Below are positions 35,815 to 48,594 of a DNA stretch of 64,000 bases, piece after piece. How positions within the stretch are numbered: position 1 is the first letter of the stretch; each line of letters begins with the position of its first letter. The translations under genes and the position numbers were made by a program. The stretch is from Cricetomys ansorgei. Lineage: Eukaryota > Chordata > Mammalia > Rodentia > Nesomyidae. Location of the stretch: the NCBI GenBank assembly GCA_026225945.1, contig JAMJFZ010002504.1:1-64000 (forward strand), read 5' to 3'. Under the pieces are notes generated by a model. It searched no databases, was not told the DNA's origin, and was given only the letters and a program-made list of their open reading frames with translations.

Positions 35815-35912
35815 TTTCTTTTATTGAACCCCTCCCTCCACTACTCCCAGTTCCCCTCTATTCCCCCCTTCCTCAGGTACAGACCCCATCTCCTTTTCTC
35901 CTTAGAAAAGAG
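35815..35912 (-). mobile_element. Very short L1 (Lx-type) 3' tip, antisense
   Basis: The plus strand shows 'ttttattgaacccctccctc', C/T-rich DNA, 'ggtacagaccccatctcc' and 'cttagaaaagagcat'. This is the antisense of the G-rich 3' UTR end seen in sense at 23220-23330. About 100 bp remain, an extreme 5' truncation. Confidence 0.7.
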
Positions 35913-38059
35913 CATCATTGATATTGATTAACTAGCTTATTGTTTCTCTTCCTGAAATTCTGAAAAGCCTAGAAATGCAATGAAATGGTATTCCCACTTA
36001 AACTTCCATCCTCAAGGTAAAATATTAATGTAAACAATCATTGAATTGAGTGGATTGACCCTATTTTTTGACTGCACCCAATACAATACTGGTCATTTCC
36101 TCCTAAACACGTTCTTAAAGACCCTCAGCAAACTTAAAGATCCCAGTGTGTTTATTTCAATCATGGACCTCTTCTCACCATTATTAATGCATTGTTTTGT
36201 GTCATTCTCACATCCTCACAAGAGCTTATGTGCTGGAGAGAATATTATTGGTTTTTCCTATTGTGTCAGATACAGTAAAGTCTGTATCAGGAAATATTAC
36301 ATTGACAGGGAGAGCAAGAGAATGTATTTAACAAAGTTTTAATATCTTGTATGTAAAGATCATTACAAAACAACTCATAATTCATTCCACGTGTATCTTG
36401 CCATACAGAAGGAAGACCCTAAACTTTAGTTAAAGCTTACATCAAAGACATCTGGTCTTAGAAATTTTCTCTCATCATTTGTATCTCACTCCTCTCTAAT
36501 TTTACAAAATAAGAAAAGAACACGAATAAAGGAAGATGGTGATCTCAGTGTACTGATTTTCAAACATGAACCTTCCATTTGCAACTTCTAAAGTCCTACT
36601 TAAAAAGTTGTGTGCTCAGTAGTTTATTAATTACAGGGATTATGAAAGCCCATAGCTTCATGTGTTGATACAGAAGAGGATTTTGATTCTCAGATAACTG
36701 TCTTTAGATTTTTGATGTGGAATAAAATTTCTGGCATCAATCCTGCACTAATGAAGATCAGAATATTCTCTTAGCATGATCAGAGCTACTCCCACACTGA
36801 TTACCTCTTGGTGAGTTGAGAGGAAACGGAAACAGCAAAAGAATTGATTCTGAAGAAATTTCTTGTCTTGCAAACCACATATTACCCAAATAGATTTACT
36901 CCTAATCTTTTAATAAACTGAAACAGTTACTGATTTCTGCAAATGGTGTCTCGGCTTAATCTCACAGAAGGAGCTACAGTTCTGCAGTGGATTAGAAAAG
37001 CTTCCCATCTTTCAATATTTGTCTTTGTTCCTTTCAGTAGCTAAATTCAATTCTTATTATCCTCAATGACAACGCAATTTCAGATGATGAAATTTCTCAT
37101 GTGAAACCTACACCTTTCAAATAATAATTCACAACTCCAAATTGGATTTATGTGTATATATGTGTGCATGTGCAGGTGCAGTTTACCTGAAGATGACAGT
37201 CTGATTTGTGAAAAGATAATGCATCTCATAGATTAAAATGCTTTTAGATATAAGAAATGAAACACTGTGGTAGTGAGGAAAGACTAAATTCACATTACTT
37301 GCAGGTTTATAATGATAGATGAATCTTCAAAAGCAAAATCAACCCAAAAGGTAAAAACAGAAGTACTCCCTCAGGTTCTGATCAATGAGAGCACTCTTAA
37401 AATGTCAGGTGGGTGCTACTCAAACTTCCTGTGCAGAATCTGATTCAGACGTGCATTTCGCGGTCCCTCCTTCCTAACTGACTTCACCCTATAAAGTCTC
37501 ATACACCCATCTATTCATTCAAAAGAGGTAGTTCCATATTCACATTACAAAATAGCACAATGAGCATGATGTCAGCCTGTATCATCCCAAACTGCTGATA
37601 CTACCCATAAGCAAACTTCCTTTTACTTATGAAGCAATCAATATTATTTATGATTGTCTTGGTTCATACCCCTTTTGAGTGGAAAAAGGGAATCTTAATC
37701 TCAGCAGAGGAGGTAAATTCTTATGTTGCATATAGTGGGATTCTTTCACATGAGCTTTCTTGGCATTTTAAGTTGGAAAGATCTTGGTTATGAATATTTT
37801 AAAAGTGCAAAAAACATTACAGAATCTCCTGATATCCCACACTCTGACAGTTGTGTGCCCCTGCCTCCAGATTCACAAACCAAAAATGCAACCAAATCTC
37901 TCCCATGACACTTTGGCCCAATTGTAAAATTTCTTGCTATTGAGAGTCATTAATAGAGATGCACTGTCTCTTTCTTATTAGAATAATTTGCATAATTAAT
38001 GGTCATACATACATGCTCCAAAATATTTGTTAGTTCATTCATTCCTTGATTAAATGCTA
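35913..38059. other. Unrecognised DNA, possible conserved block
   Basis: No gene or repeat is recognised. The stretch 36900-37130 is repeat-free and of balanced composition, and could be conserved noncoding DNA; this is only an impression. Confidence 0.35.
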
Positions 38060-38235
38060 TGGGACATTTTTAGAACTTGGATTCACTGACAATCTGTCTG
38101 CATTTTATCTGAACTCTGTCATTAACTACTTTCATAATATTGAATAAGTTCACAGTCTCTACCAGCTTTAGGGTGCATTTTGATATGGGGAGAATAATGA
38201 CACCTAACTCACAGGTGTGTTATGTGGTCCAGAGA
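38060..38235 (+). repeat. MIR-like SINE
   Basis: The order of words follows MIR: 'ctgaactctgtcattaacta' (consensus cggctctgccacttacta), 'ttgaataagttcacagtctc' (ttgggcaagttacttaacctc), 'gcattttgatatggggag' (cctcatctgtaaaatggg), 'aataatgacacctaactcac' (aataatagtacctacctcat) and 'aggtgtgttatg' (agggttgttgtg). The collinearity of five blocks makes the call reasonable despite divergence. Confidence 0.6.
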
Positions 38236-38769
38236 TTTTCTGTTTTCTATCCTGGTTGCCATGGTGACTCAAATGTAGTTCCTCCAAGTACCTCATTTTG
38301 TTTCTCATCTTCCACTCTTCATTTGATGAAGCACATCAAAGAGCAGAGACCCAGTGAAGCAGAATAACTGACCTGCAAAAGACTGTGCAGGAAGTCCCTC
38401 CCATGCCTGGAGACTCTCAACAGAATTCATGGATCCAAGCCTACAAATGCTGCAATGTATGGTCGACATATAACCTAAGATTACTGGAATTTTTATGATA
38501 CTCTTTACTCATGTACTGATCAGGAAGAATTGGGTAATAGTAGTTCCATTCCAGAAAATGGGAAACACAAATCTGATGACATATCTTCTTCTGAGACTCT
38601 AATAAGCATGTGCTATGCTGTACTATGAATCATTTTCCACTTCATAAGTTGTGCCAACATGTATACAAACCCTTGCTAGCTCCTGGTAGGATTTGATTTA
38701 CCTGGAACAAATAACGTTTTCTTCCTTACATTCATAAATTGTTCTTCTCTTATTTTACTTGGAGATTAT
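38236..38769. other. Unrecognised DNA
   Basis: Nothing recognised. The 75-codon frame at 38140-38367 overlaps the MIR-like stretch and is not supported as a gene. Confidence 0.4.
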
Positions 38770-38893
38770 ATACATACATACATACATATATATATATAAT
38801 ATTAATCATATAAAATATATATAATACATTTACACACATATATACACACACATATATAATGTGTGTGTGTCTACAGAAGAAATGCAGAAATTG

Positions 38894-38937
<44 letters not shown>
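38770..38937. repeat. Compound (TACA)n/(TA)n/(TG)n/(CA)n microsatellite
   Basis: A TACA/TA-rich stretch (38770-38850), a mixed CA/TA/TG stretch (38850-38871), a 24-bp unique spacer and a pure CA array (about 38898-38936). A TG block precedes the CA array, so the single strand can fold back on itself. Confidence 0.95.
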
Positions 38938-38939
<2 letters not shown>

Positions 38940-41900
38940 TACGGCATGGCATAAAATCTCATATCTGTAACCCTACCACTCATAAGTCTGAGACATCAGG
39001 ATTGTTTTGAGTGCTTATCTAACCTCGGCTTCAGAATGATATTCCATCTTAAAAACAGGAGAAGAAATACCCATGAACACTTTTACTCAAAGGTCACAGG
39101 AACATTCTAGGTTGAACTTGAGCTTTCATCTGAAGTGACGGAGTAAATAATAACCAAAGTAAAGAAAAAAGTCCAACAGCAGTTAAAATTTCTAGCTAGT
39201 GACACTGAAACGAAAAATGCTATGTTCGCGTACTTACAAATTGAACTGTACATACTCAAGGCATGAACTGCACTTAAACTTGTAACTTATGGGAATGCTC
39301 AGCCTTTGACATACAAGAAGTTTCTGGTGTAAAATTAACTTTTACATAATTCTTCTGAAATAGTTCACCGTAATAACCCTCCTTCATTTTTTGCTTCAAT
39401 TTTGCTCATCTTTCAGTTATTAATGTAACATTGTCTTTCACAATAGTAATCCAGTTTCTATAAGTCAAGGAGAAGAGAAAAGAAAAAGAAAATAGTCCAA
39501 ATATCCCTCCTAAATTTCCCAGCCAATTCACAACAAATTTCCTGAAAGCAAGAGACTGTATATTTTGTTCACCTTTGTGACAATAGTTTTTACAATATTA
39601 TCTGATGGGTGATGGGGAAAATAATAGCTTAAATATATGCATGGATACATGAAAGTTTCTAAGTGCAGTTTTAAAAACACTGCATATGCCAGCCATTGAA
39701 GTCCTTTCCAGGAACTCAATGTCCTGTGATCTTAGGCACACCAGTTCACTCAGAAAGAAAAACCAAACCAAACAAATATCAACAACAAAGCAAAAAAAAA
39801 ATTCTATAATGCATTTTTAAAATACTGGTCTAGCCAAGAAACAAAAATTTTCGTCCACTTTCAAAGACAAGAATACGTGGTAAAAATGCCAAGAGTTTGT
39901 ATAGGGACTGAATTTGGACATCTCTTCCATTTCTGAAGGCCCAAACAGGGCCTCCAAATTCATCAACAACAGAGGATTGAGGACAAATAGTCATTTTTCT
40001 AAACAAAAATCATTTGTATACTCGACCAGCTTAAAAAACTTGAAATACTTGAAACAAGTGCAAGATTTTTCTTGAAAATCAGTTGTTATTTTAGAGGGGT
40101 GTGTCTTGTTTTATTTTCCTAAAACAATTGAAAGGAAACAAAGTAAGCATGAAGAAAAATACTAGCGTAATTTTCAGCATGGATGGGAAGCAAAATTAAG
40201 TCTTGTCCCGTGAAGATAAGATTTTTTATATATAGGTCCATTTATCTGGCCATTATCTATTGTAATCATCACTAGGAGTACTAAATGAGTCCATATGAAA
40301 CCAATATCATCAAAAGCTCCAAAAGTCTAACATGGTAAGATTCTCAATTTAACATACATTTTAAACTATAGTTGTTTACAGGCTCAATGAATAAAGTATA
40401 ATTATGGAAGCTTTTTTCAAATAAAATTAGCTGAGTCCTGTTCATGTATATGCCATTCTCATTTCTGACCATATTTTATATCTGCAAGTCCAAGGAGTCA
40501 TAGTTTCTTTGAATTCATGTTCTATTGTACTCCTGGTACAATATTTTGACCATGTTTGATTATATAGCTCAACTGGAGTGGAGAAAATTACCTGGTAATT
40601 TAGAAAAGAATTCCCTCTCAAAGCCCACAGGAATCTGCTCTTCCATTTAGAAAGAAATTTACAGAAATAGATTGTTTGTGTGAGTTCTAAGTATTATTTT
40701 GACCCAGGTGGCTTGATATATCATTCAGCCAAATATGATTTTATATCTGTTTCTTTTCCCTCATTTCTGGCTACAAATTCCCATGAACCAAGAATTTTTC
40801 CCTGCTGTTGTGTCCTGAATACTATTTCCTCTGTAAATTCCACACCCCATTTTCCAGTCTATGAGTTTAAGTTGTAACTACAATAAACAAGGCTATCTTT
40901 GTAATGTTCTCTAAAATAAAGACATAGAACTGCTTTTTTTCTATTTTTCAACATGCCTTTGATAAGTATTGCCATTTTTGTACAAAGAAAGAGACATGAC
41001 AAGTGTACATATGAAACTGTGTTGATTGGCAATGCCCGTAGGTATTTGTTAAATGGAGCTTTCAAGAGATCAATTTTTTGCTTTCCTTTATGTCCTAAAC
41101 TTGCTCTTCATTTTCAAATTGCCTGACACTGGTAGTAGATTGTTACTGCACATATGTATAAGGAGGTTAATTACTACCTTATCTCCTAAGCATATCTCCA
41201 TTTCTCAACACAGGATTTTCCTTTTTTATTTCACAGGGAGGTGTTACCCTTCATTCTTCAATTGCTGAGGATAAATCCAATTCTCAATATATACCTAAAA
41301 GCATTCACATGAAATTCACTCTTTTGAATTTTGTGATACTTCTAAGATCAATTTTATGACTTGAAACAATAGGTGCTATGTGCATGTTGTGTAGCTAAGG
41401 TAAGAACATCAGTGAGTCCCAAGGAAAAATTAAAATGAAGCATAAAAATGCAATAACAGAAAAAAATGCCAAGAACAGTGGACTTGGGGTCTGGAGGGAA
41501 TGGCTGAGATAGTAAGCCATGGGATATTATGGAAATACATGAAACAGACTTTGAAACACAGCAAAGGGAGCTGTAGCAAGTAGGGAACAGCATATTAGAG
41601 TGCCTAAAACATAACATATATACAATATACAGAAGAATTGGATGTATATGTATACCCTTTTGACAGTGTGTAAGACATTATCATCTGTACAGTTTAGACT
41701 ATGGAACAGTGAAATCAATTGACAATAACACAACCCGCATGTTTTCAGTGAGTTTAAGATTTTGTGTTAAGCTATATTTATAGAATTACTGGAATGCATG
41801 CAGTAAGGGACTTAAGAGTCCAGGGGAATGAGAGTATCAAATTTGAATTCAGCATTGCAACATGAAGAGATCATAGAATTTCCAGATTTTATCATCCAAT

Positions 41901-41964
41901 ATCCTCTGACTAGACCCAAAGAAAATCTAATATTTTGCTGTGTTAGAAAGCCCATAGGTAAATC
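38938..41964. other. Unrecognised DNA
   Basis: No gene recognised. A patch near 39540-39600 ('agcaagagactgtatatttt') faintly recalls an L2 or MIR tail but is not enough for a call. Open frames at 40680-41733 are short and unsupported. Confidence 0.4.
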
Positions 41965-42140
41965 ATAGGATTTGGAACCTGAAATCACAATCAAATTTTC
42001 TCGTTTCCCTGCTGACATCAGGCAAGTTGATTCCTCTAGAGTTTAAATCTACTCAGTTGAAGTTTAAGTACAATGATATACAAATTCCCATGACTACTGG
42101 AGAATTTTATATGAATTGAAAACACTTTGAAATTTAGAAA
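41965..42140 (+). repeat. MIR-like SINE
   Basis: Blocks collinear with MIR: 'gatttggaacctgaaatcac' (tttggagccagac), 'gacatcaggcaagttgattc' (gacctcgggcaagttactta), 'agagtttaaatctactcag' (gagcctcagtttcctcat), then 'tatgaattgaaaacac' with 'tttgaa' (taaatgagataatgt, aaagcactttgaaa). Confidence 0.55.
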
Positions 42141-42746
42141 AAAGAGAGAAATGTTTTCCACATGAAGTCTTCTTTTCATATATACTATTTCAAATCAGTG
42201 TCTGTGGGGGACAAATTCAGCAGCCACCCTTGAATGACAAAATTCATAGCTGTTCTAATTGTTTCTGTAAAATAGGGCACAGTTTGCATATAAACTAATC
42301 ACATCCTCCAGCATAATTTCATCAACTCTACCTTATCTGTAATACTTAATATAATGTAAATTTTATGCACATAATTATTATACTCTGCTGTTAATGGAAT
42401 AACAACAAGAGAAATACCTAAATGCAAAGTAAAAACATAGACTTAAAAGTTTTTCTTTTCCATTCAGTTGGTTGAACACACGGATGTGTAACAGTGACTC
42501 CATTCATCCATCCATGCTTGAAAATTTACAGATTTACCTTGTGTTAGGACCACTGCTACTCTGAGACAGTTTATCATTAAGCAAGGCAGACAAGCAAGAC
42601 ATTTTGTGTAATGAAGATCATGCTCTGCTTTACCCTAATATGTAGTAACCCCTATAAATACCATGGGTCAAAACACTGCAGGAGAAACAGAAAATATGAA
42701 TATCTAAAACCAGGAATGACATAATGATATTGGCATCACATTATAC

Positions 42747-42748
<2 letters not shown>

Positions 42749-42778
<30 letters not shown>
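42749..42778. repeat. (CA)n microsatellite
   Basis: About 14-15 pure CA units, 90 bp upstream of the (AAAG)n array. Confidence 0.97.
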
Positions 42779-42779
<1 letters not shown>

Positions 42780-42869
42780 TGTTGCATTTATTGGAGTTGT
42801 AATACAGCACTAAAGATTTGATTACCCCAGATATTCAAGTTCGACTTTATTCTTTCAAGCTCTTCCATC

Positions 42870-43050
<181 letters not shown>

Positions 43051-46000
43051 GAAAGTAAAATAGGAAAAACAATCTTTTTGTTGCGAGGGATCTGAGTATC
43101 CTAGATTCTGCCTTGTTAGAGATTTTGAGTCTCGCCCTTTCAATTCCTTTCTTATTCTCATCTACCAGGGTTCTGAGTTAGAAATTGGTAACAAGAAGAA
43201 AAACAAGGGCACTGTTTTCCAGAATGAAGATTGACATCCCCATCGCTTCACTTGTACATGCTCCCTCCTTCCTTCTTAGGCATTCCAGAAGTCCTGATAG
43301 ACTCCCCTTGATTCCAAAATAGCAAATACAAAAGCCCAGGTGGCAGTTCTGGTCCACTCTTTGTAGCTGCTTAAAGCAGTACAGGAAGAAAACCGTGTTA
43401 CATTAAGGTAAAGAGCTAGGCTTAGAGTCGGACAGCACAAGGCTCAACTTCCCTGCACTGAGAAAATCTGCTGTATCTTTTATTCTCAAGGTTAAAAGTG
43501 GAATTTCGTTGCTCTTTCTTTTAATGAATTTTGGTTTTTGGTATATTTTATTATATGCCAAGTAAGTGGCAATTAATAAACGTATTAAGTAAGAAGCTTT
43601 AGTATGAAGTATGTGACCTTGATGACTGTATAAGTCTTGTGTGCTTGTGGCAATGATTTCCCTTAGTAATAATTTTGTATGAACTGCCACTCACATTCCT
43701 AGTTCTTTGAAAGTGGGCAAATGACACAACACTTCCAAGATATTCTCCCTATCTGTATGTCAGTGGGAAACCAAAAGGAATGACAAGAGCCTCTATAGTT
43801 TGGGGAACCTCTGGGTCCTGTTTGACCAACAACTCATAAATAATTAAGCTACTCCAGGAACAAAAATTTGTTGTTGTTGATATAGATATATTCACAGTTT
43901 CTGAGAGCATTTTTCTAGCTGTGCAGTGTATATCCCTTCAAGCATAGTTTTTCATCTAAATTTTACATTTCAATTTGCTCACATGATAGTGGGTTTTCAT
44001 ATAGGTCTCTCCTATTCCCTTTGTTTTAGTTAGCCATCTTGCACCTACAGATGTTTTTGGTATCTCCTCAATTTCTTGACTGCTTAATCTTGCCCTCCTC
44101 CCACACTCTGTCTTCTACCTTCATAACACCTGCTTTCTTCTAAGTCCCTACCCTAAGGCATCACCCTTGCAATGGCTCCTAATTTCCTAGTTTTTGCAAG
44201 TAATCTAAATAGATCAATCCAACTAGAGAAAAGAAGCTAGGATCTACATGTGATTTACATCGGTACTTTACATAAGCTGTGTCAAGGCTCAGAGAGGAGG
44301 GACATACCCCACCAGCTCCAATAGTGAGACCCAGAGTTTCAATCCTGAGACTCAGTTTCTAATAAGCCGACCCATAAAAATTATGCCTTACAGATTTCAG
44401 TGTAAAGCATTGTTTTCAAGTTTACAAACATTAATATGTGTCTAGTTACCTTAATTTAGTCGACAAGCACACTTTAGTATGATAAAGTCCTACTCGAAGC
44501 CCATGCATGGAGAAAGCTGTGGTAGAGCTTTTCATATATTAATGGCTACACCTATGCACCCATTTTTAATTTTCTAATTCACAGTCACAGTAAATATTTT
44601 CAACAATGAAAAGCCACCACGATAGTCTGTCCTCATTCTGTCTTTAAGTACATTTGTTTACCTGCAGGAAAGGTATCCAGACAATGACAGGGTCATAGGG
44701 ACACATCTCTTCAAAAGCAAGTTGAAATCAAGGAAGGACAAAGTCATTAAGTCCTTTGCAGCATATTTAACCAAACCTTTGCTCAGTACAGAAGTAAGCC
44801 AGTGAAGTTAGACATCACACAGGAATAGGAAACAAAACCTTAATGATATCTACCTCATTCCCCAGTTATTTCTCTTTATTAAAGTGAATGAAGGAGTCTA
44901 AGTTTTGGAAGTAATTTTAGATGAGGCTATTCCATCAATAGCTGCTTAAAATTCCCCCAGTTATGCTTAAGAAAGACCAAAGAGATTAAAATTTAAAAAA
45001 AATTACAAGTAGAATGATCTTAAACTTAGTCATTAACTGCAGTTAAGTGCAGAATAATTGTTTTAGAATTACGGAGAGATTCGGAGCCAGCTGATGAAGA
45101 GGCTACAAGGTCACAAGGTTGTAATCTGCTCTCATCTTTTTCTTCTCTGACCTCTCTCCTTTGCTCCTTTTAAATCTTTGCCTTTTGAAAGAAGGATTCA
45201 TAGAAACTCATTAGCAACTGTAGAAATCTGCAGCCTGCCAGAACTTTGTTAAACTCTTGGACACGCCACACTACTTTGTGACCTTGAACTTGCAGGTTGA
45301 CTTCTCAGTCCCTTCCATCCTCAATAGAGGATAGTGAGCAGCAACCCTTGCAGGTGTGGATGTTAACTGAGGTAATGCATTACTAAAATACCTGAGACTT
45401 AGGTGCTCACCAGTAAATCAGTGGTGCACTGATTGCATGCTTTTTCCTCACACTTTTCTAAGTTCTTTCAGGTAACTGCTAGCACAAAAATTTTGAAGAA
45501 TGACGGATATAAATATATAAATAACAATATGGAAAAGCCATATTTTTACTTCGTTTTTCTCCTGTGCTGCCATATTGAGTTGTAGGCTGCAGATATTTAG
45601 ATAGCATTATTGTTCTATTTTAAATAGAACAATATTATGCTCAAACGTGGCCTGTCATGTTCAAGTACTTAATCCAGACTGGAAGTATCTGACCCAAATC
45701 TTTTGCATGTAATTGGTGGGTTGAATAAAATGTCTTCCTGGGTATAATTTTGCTTTAGCAGCAGGTAGCTGGGTTTTGGATTCTACCCCACATCTCATTT
45801 TTGCTTCTAGGCTAAAATTTTGTGAGCACAAAACTACCTTCCATCAGATAAAATTATAGTTATTATGTAGCATTAGAAAAAAAAGCCAAGTATTTTGAGC
45901 TAAAAATTTACATCAATTGCTAATAGTTCTTATATCCATGGGAAAAATATGCCTACTACCTTTCCATTTTATGGTTTTGTAGTACATAAATTCAAATTCC

Positions 46001-46242
46001 AGATTTTTTTAAATAGTTAAAGCTCTCAAAAGGCCTGGCTTTTATTAATCCAGAGGAAGTTTCTGATTCATTTTGCTTAAATTAGAAAAAAAAATTGCAA
46101 TGATTTACTGAATGATAATGTAGAGTGATTTTTATAGGTAGAGAGATACATTTTCTTAAACACAGGTTCTGGTAGAATTGAGTGAATTTGAAAAACAAAA
46201 ACAATGACTGAAATTAAGAGATATTCTTAAGAGAAAGAGAAA
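43051..46242. other. Unrecognised DNA with weak ancient-repeat patches
   Basis: Weak MIR-like patches are seen at about 43410-43480 and 44285-44365 ('aggctcagagaggaggg', 'gacccagagtttcaatcc'), too faint to annotate alone. No gene is recognised. Confidence 0.35.
45604..45640. repeat. Hairpin-forming inverted repeat
   Basis: Arms of 13 bp (45608-45620 and 45622-45634) are perfectly complementary around one base. With a small bulge the pairing extends outward to GCAT...ATGC, about 17 bp per arm. Confidence 0.85.
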
Positions 46243-46271
46243 GTGTGTGTGAGTGTGTGTGTGTGTGTGTG
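46243..46271. repeat. (TG)n microsatellite
   Basis: TG units with one GA interruption (starting about 46243) end at 46271. Confidence 0.93.
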
Positions 46272-46734
46272 GTCTTTTTAATTCCAGCAATGGAATATCA
46301 GTTATTGCATTGGCTAAGAATGTGTCTAGGGAATTAATCATTATCATTTGTTTGATCCAGTAGCCCTTCTGCTAATTTTAACATCTCTTCCCCTCTTAAT
46401 ATGAAAAAATATTTTATATTAATGCATGAAATATGTTCAAAATTAAAATTTTGATTAAAAGTGAACAGAATTTGTCTGTAGATGTATATTGGGACTGAGA
46501 TCCACCCTTATTCATTTTCTTCCTTGTGCTTTTCTTTAATGGATCTCCATCTACTGCAAAGAGAATTTTCCTTGAGGAGGGGTGAAGATTCCATTTATCT
46601 GTGGCTTCAAGGGATAATATTTATAATGCAGTCAGAGATTAGGTGGGTGCGATAAAAAATAATGGATATAGTTTCTCCTCCAAGATTAATTAATTTACTA
46701 TCCTGGATAATTGGCTAGATTTATGAGCTGAAAA

Positions 46735-47012
46735 ATACATGCTACACTGGACAGGGGCAAGACCAGAGGCCTCGACCCAACACAAAGAACTACATACAGG
46801 CAACTAAGGAGTGCTGAGAGTGGGAAAATAACCTTTCACAGGAAAGATCTCACCAATTGGATATGTAATACCAAATGGTCAGCCCTGAAAGCATGCTTGT
46901 GAGTAACACTATATACACTGAGCAATTTCTACTTAGGAATAGATATGTATATACTTATGTACATATAGACACAATAACAATTAATATAAAAAAGGCAATG
47001 AATTTGAATTAA
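46735..47012 (+). mobile_element. Rodent L1 3' UTR, upstream part
   Basis: Landmarks in order: 'caacacaaagaactacatac', 'aggcaactaaggagtgctga', 'caccaattggatatgtaata', 'ccaaatggtcagccctgaaa', 'gcatgcttgtgagtaacac', 'tatacactgagcaatttc', a TA-rich stretch, 'aataacaattaatataaaaa' and 'ggcaatgaatttgaattaag'. It stops just where the purine tract of the UTR should begin. Confidence 0.85.
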
Positions 47013-47500
47013 GAGTGAACTTCATTGCCCAAGCAATTCTGCTTCCTCTGCTTCATCTAGAAAGAAAAGAGCCACTCTCCTGACTTTGCTATGAGGTCTC
47101 CTGACTTTGCTTAGCTGGGTTCTAGGTAACAAACTCATACCTTTTGGTGTCCTTCCTTCTTTCCATATCTACAGTTTTGATCCTGTGGAAAGGTGTCAGT
47201 GGACACAGCAACATCGGGGAGAGAACTATGCTTTTTCTCTTGTTTAATCCGGATCATTCATGGTATCTAGAATTTATCACAAGTGCAAGTTGTTTTGGAG
47301 TGAATTCACCAAGTTAAGATGAATGTTCACGGGGCTTTTTCTCTTGAGCTAATTTTCTGTTCCTCTCTTCTCTATTTTTTTCTACTCTTGTTTCATTTCT
47401 TTTGCACCAAACTGCCCATCTCTGAAAACTTTTCAAATGTTATTGGTTCCTTCATGGATGATGGGCCAGAAAGGATCTATTGCTGCAGCATTATTGAAGC
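47013..47500. other. Unassigned segment between two parts of an L1 tail
   Basis: No repeat family is recognised. The plus-strand frame at 47319-47681 starts here and then runs into the TG array, so it is not a gene. Confidence 0.4.
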
Positions 47501-47502
47501 AA

Positions 47503-47880
47503 TATTTGTGTGTGTGTGTGTGTGTGTGTGCGCACGCGTGTGTGTGTGGGGGGGGGTGGCGTGTGTGTGTTTTTGTGTGTGTGTGTGGTGTGTGATATGT
47601 GTGTATGTGTGTGTATGTGTGGTGTGTGTATATGTGTGCGTGTGGTGTGTGGTGTATGTATGTATGTGTGTGTATGTATGATGTGTGGTGTGTGGTGTGT
47701 GTGTGTATGTACGCACATGTGTGTGTGTATGTGTGGTGTGTGTATATGTGTGTGTGTATGTGTGTGTGTATGTGTGGTGTGTGTATATGTGTGTGTGGTG
47801 TGTATGTGTATATGTGTGGTGTGTGTGTGTGTATGTGTTTGTATGTGTGTATGTGTGTGTGCATGTATGTGTGGTATGTG
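47503..47880. repeat. Long compound TG-rich array
   Basis: About 380 bp of TG, TATG and TGG-containing units with larger repeated blocks ('tatgtgtggtgtgtgtatat' recurs several times), a CGCACGCG patch at 47531-47538 and a run of nine or more G near 47548-47556. Seven open frames on both strands here are translations of this array. Confidence 0.97.
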
Positions 47881-47884
47881 TAGC

Positions 47885-48020
47885 ATGGAACTCCAATGAA
47901 TACAAATGGTTATAAATTTGAAAAAGAACAAAGAGGGGTATGAGACATGGTTTGGAGCAAGGAAAAGAGAGGAGGAAATGATACAATTATATCATAATCT
48001 CAGAAAGAAAAAAAAACAGA
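47885..48020 (+). mobile_element. Rodent L1 3' UTR terminal part
   Basis: 'ggttataaatttgaaaaaga', 'caaagaggggtatgagac', 'tggtttggagcaaggaaaag', 'gaggaggaaatgatacaatt', 'atatcataatctcagaaag' and an A run match the terminal part of the UTR whose upstream part lies at 46735-47012. Confidence 0.85.
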
Positions 48021-48394
48021 TAAAACTCTGATTTTGCAACTTGTGTTGAAACATATTGTATAAATTTACTTACAGAATGGCTGCTATGACACACTCCAAG
48101 TACAAGTCTCCTGGAGCTGAGAAAGTGCATTCCTTTATAATTTCTTTCTTCAAATATGGAAGCATGTTTCTCAAGATCTTGTGTATGGTAACCAGAAATG
48201 TCTCATCAACTATTTTTAACTGACTATCTTTCACTATTCCCTAAATGCCCCTATTCCCTTCTTTCAGTGCATTTGAACATAACATGAAGAAATCTGTAAA
48301 TCAAATTTATTAGAAAATGCATTGGGTTTGAATACAGCCATGCGCTTTATAAGAGATTCCAATTGAGTATACATACAGGCATAATGCAGGATTC

Positions 48395-48402
48395 TTATAA
48401 GA
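48395..48402. repeat. 8-bp target-site duplication, left copy
   Basis: TTATAAGA, matching TTATAAGG at 48595-48602 in seven of eight bases, immediately outside the hAT element. Confidence 0.8.
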
Positions 48403-48594
48403 CAGTGGATCTCAACCTTCCTTATTCTGTGACGTTCAACCATAAAACTATTTTCATTGCTACTTTATAACTGCAATTTGATAGTGTTATGGATTGTAAT
48501 GTAAATGTCTGATATCCAGATAGTCTTAGGTGACCCTTATGAAAGGTTCATTCAACTCCCAAAATGGTCAAAAACCCCAAGTTGCAACCTCCTG
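48403..48594 (+). mobile_element. URR1-type nonautonomous hAT (Charlie) element
   Basis: The 192-bp element starts 'cagtggatctcaacctt' and continues with 'caaccataaaactattttca', 'ttgctactttataactgcaa', 'tgttatggattgtaatgtaa' and 'atgtctgatatccagatag'. It ends 'ccccaagttgcaacctcctg', a degenerate copy of the other terminal inverted repeat. Length, internal words and the 8-bp target duplication agree with URR1, a rodent nonautonomous DNA transposon moved by a hAT transposase supplied in trans. It has no coding capacity. Confidence 0.9.

Noticed and set aside
37360..37470. Possible MER5-type hAT fragment ('gctactcaaacttcctgtgc')
   Set aside because: Only one short word matches; no terminal repeats or collinear blocks.
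38770..38937. CRISPR-like regular repeats
   Set aside because: The regularity is dinucleotide and tetranucleotide microsatellite; there are no unique spacers, and the genome is a mammal's.
47319..47986. Several 76-169-codon frames rich in Cys/Val or His/Thr
   Set aside because: Translations of the TG/CA array in different frames; the repeat explains the length.
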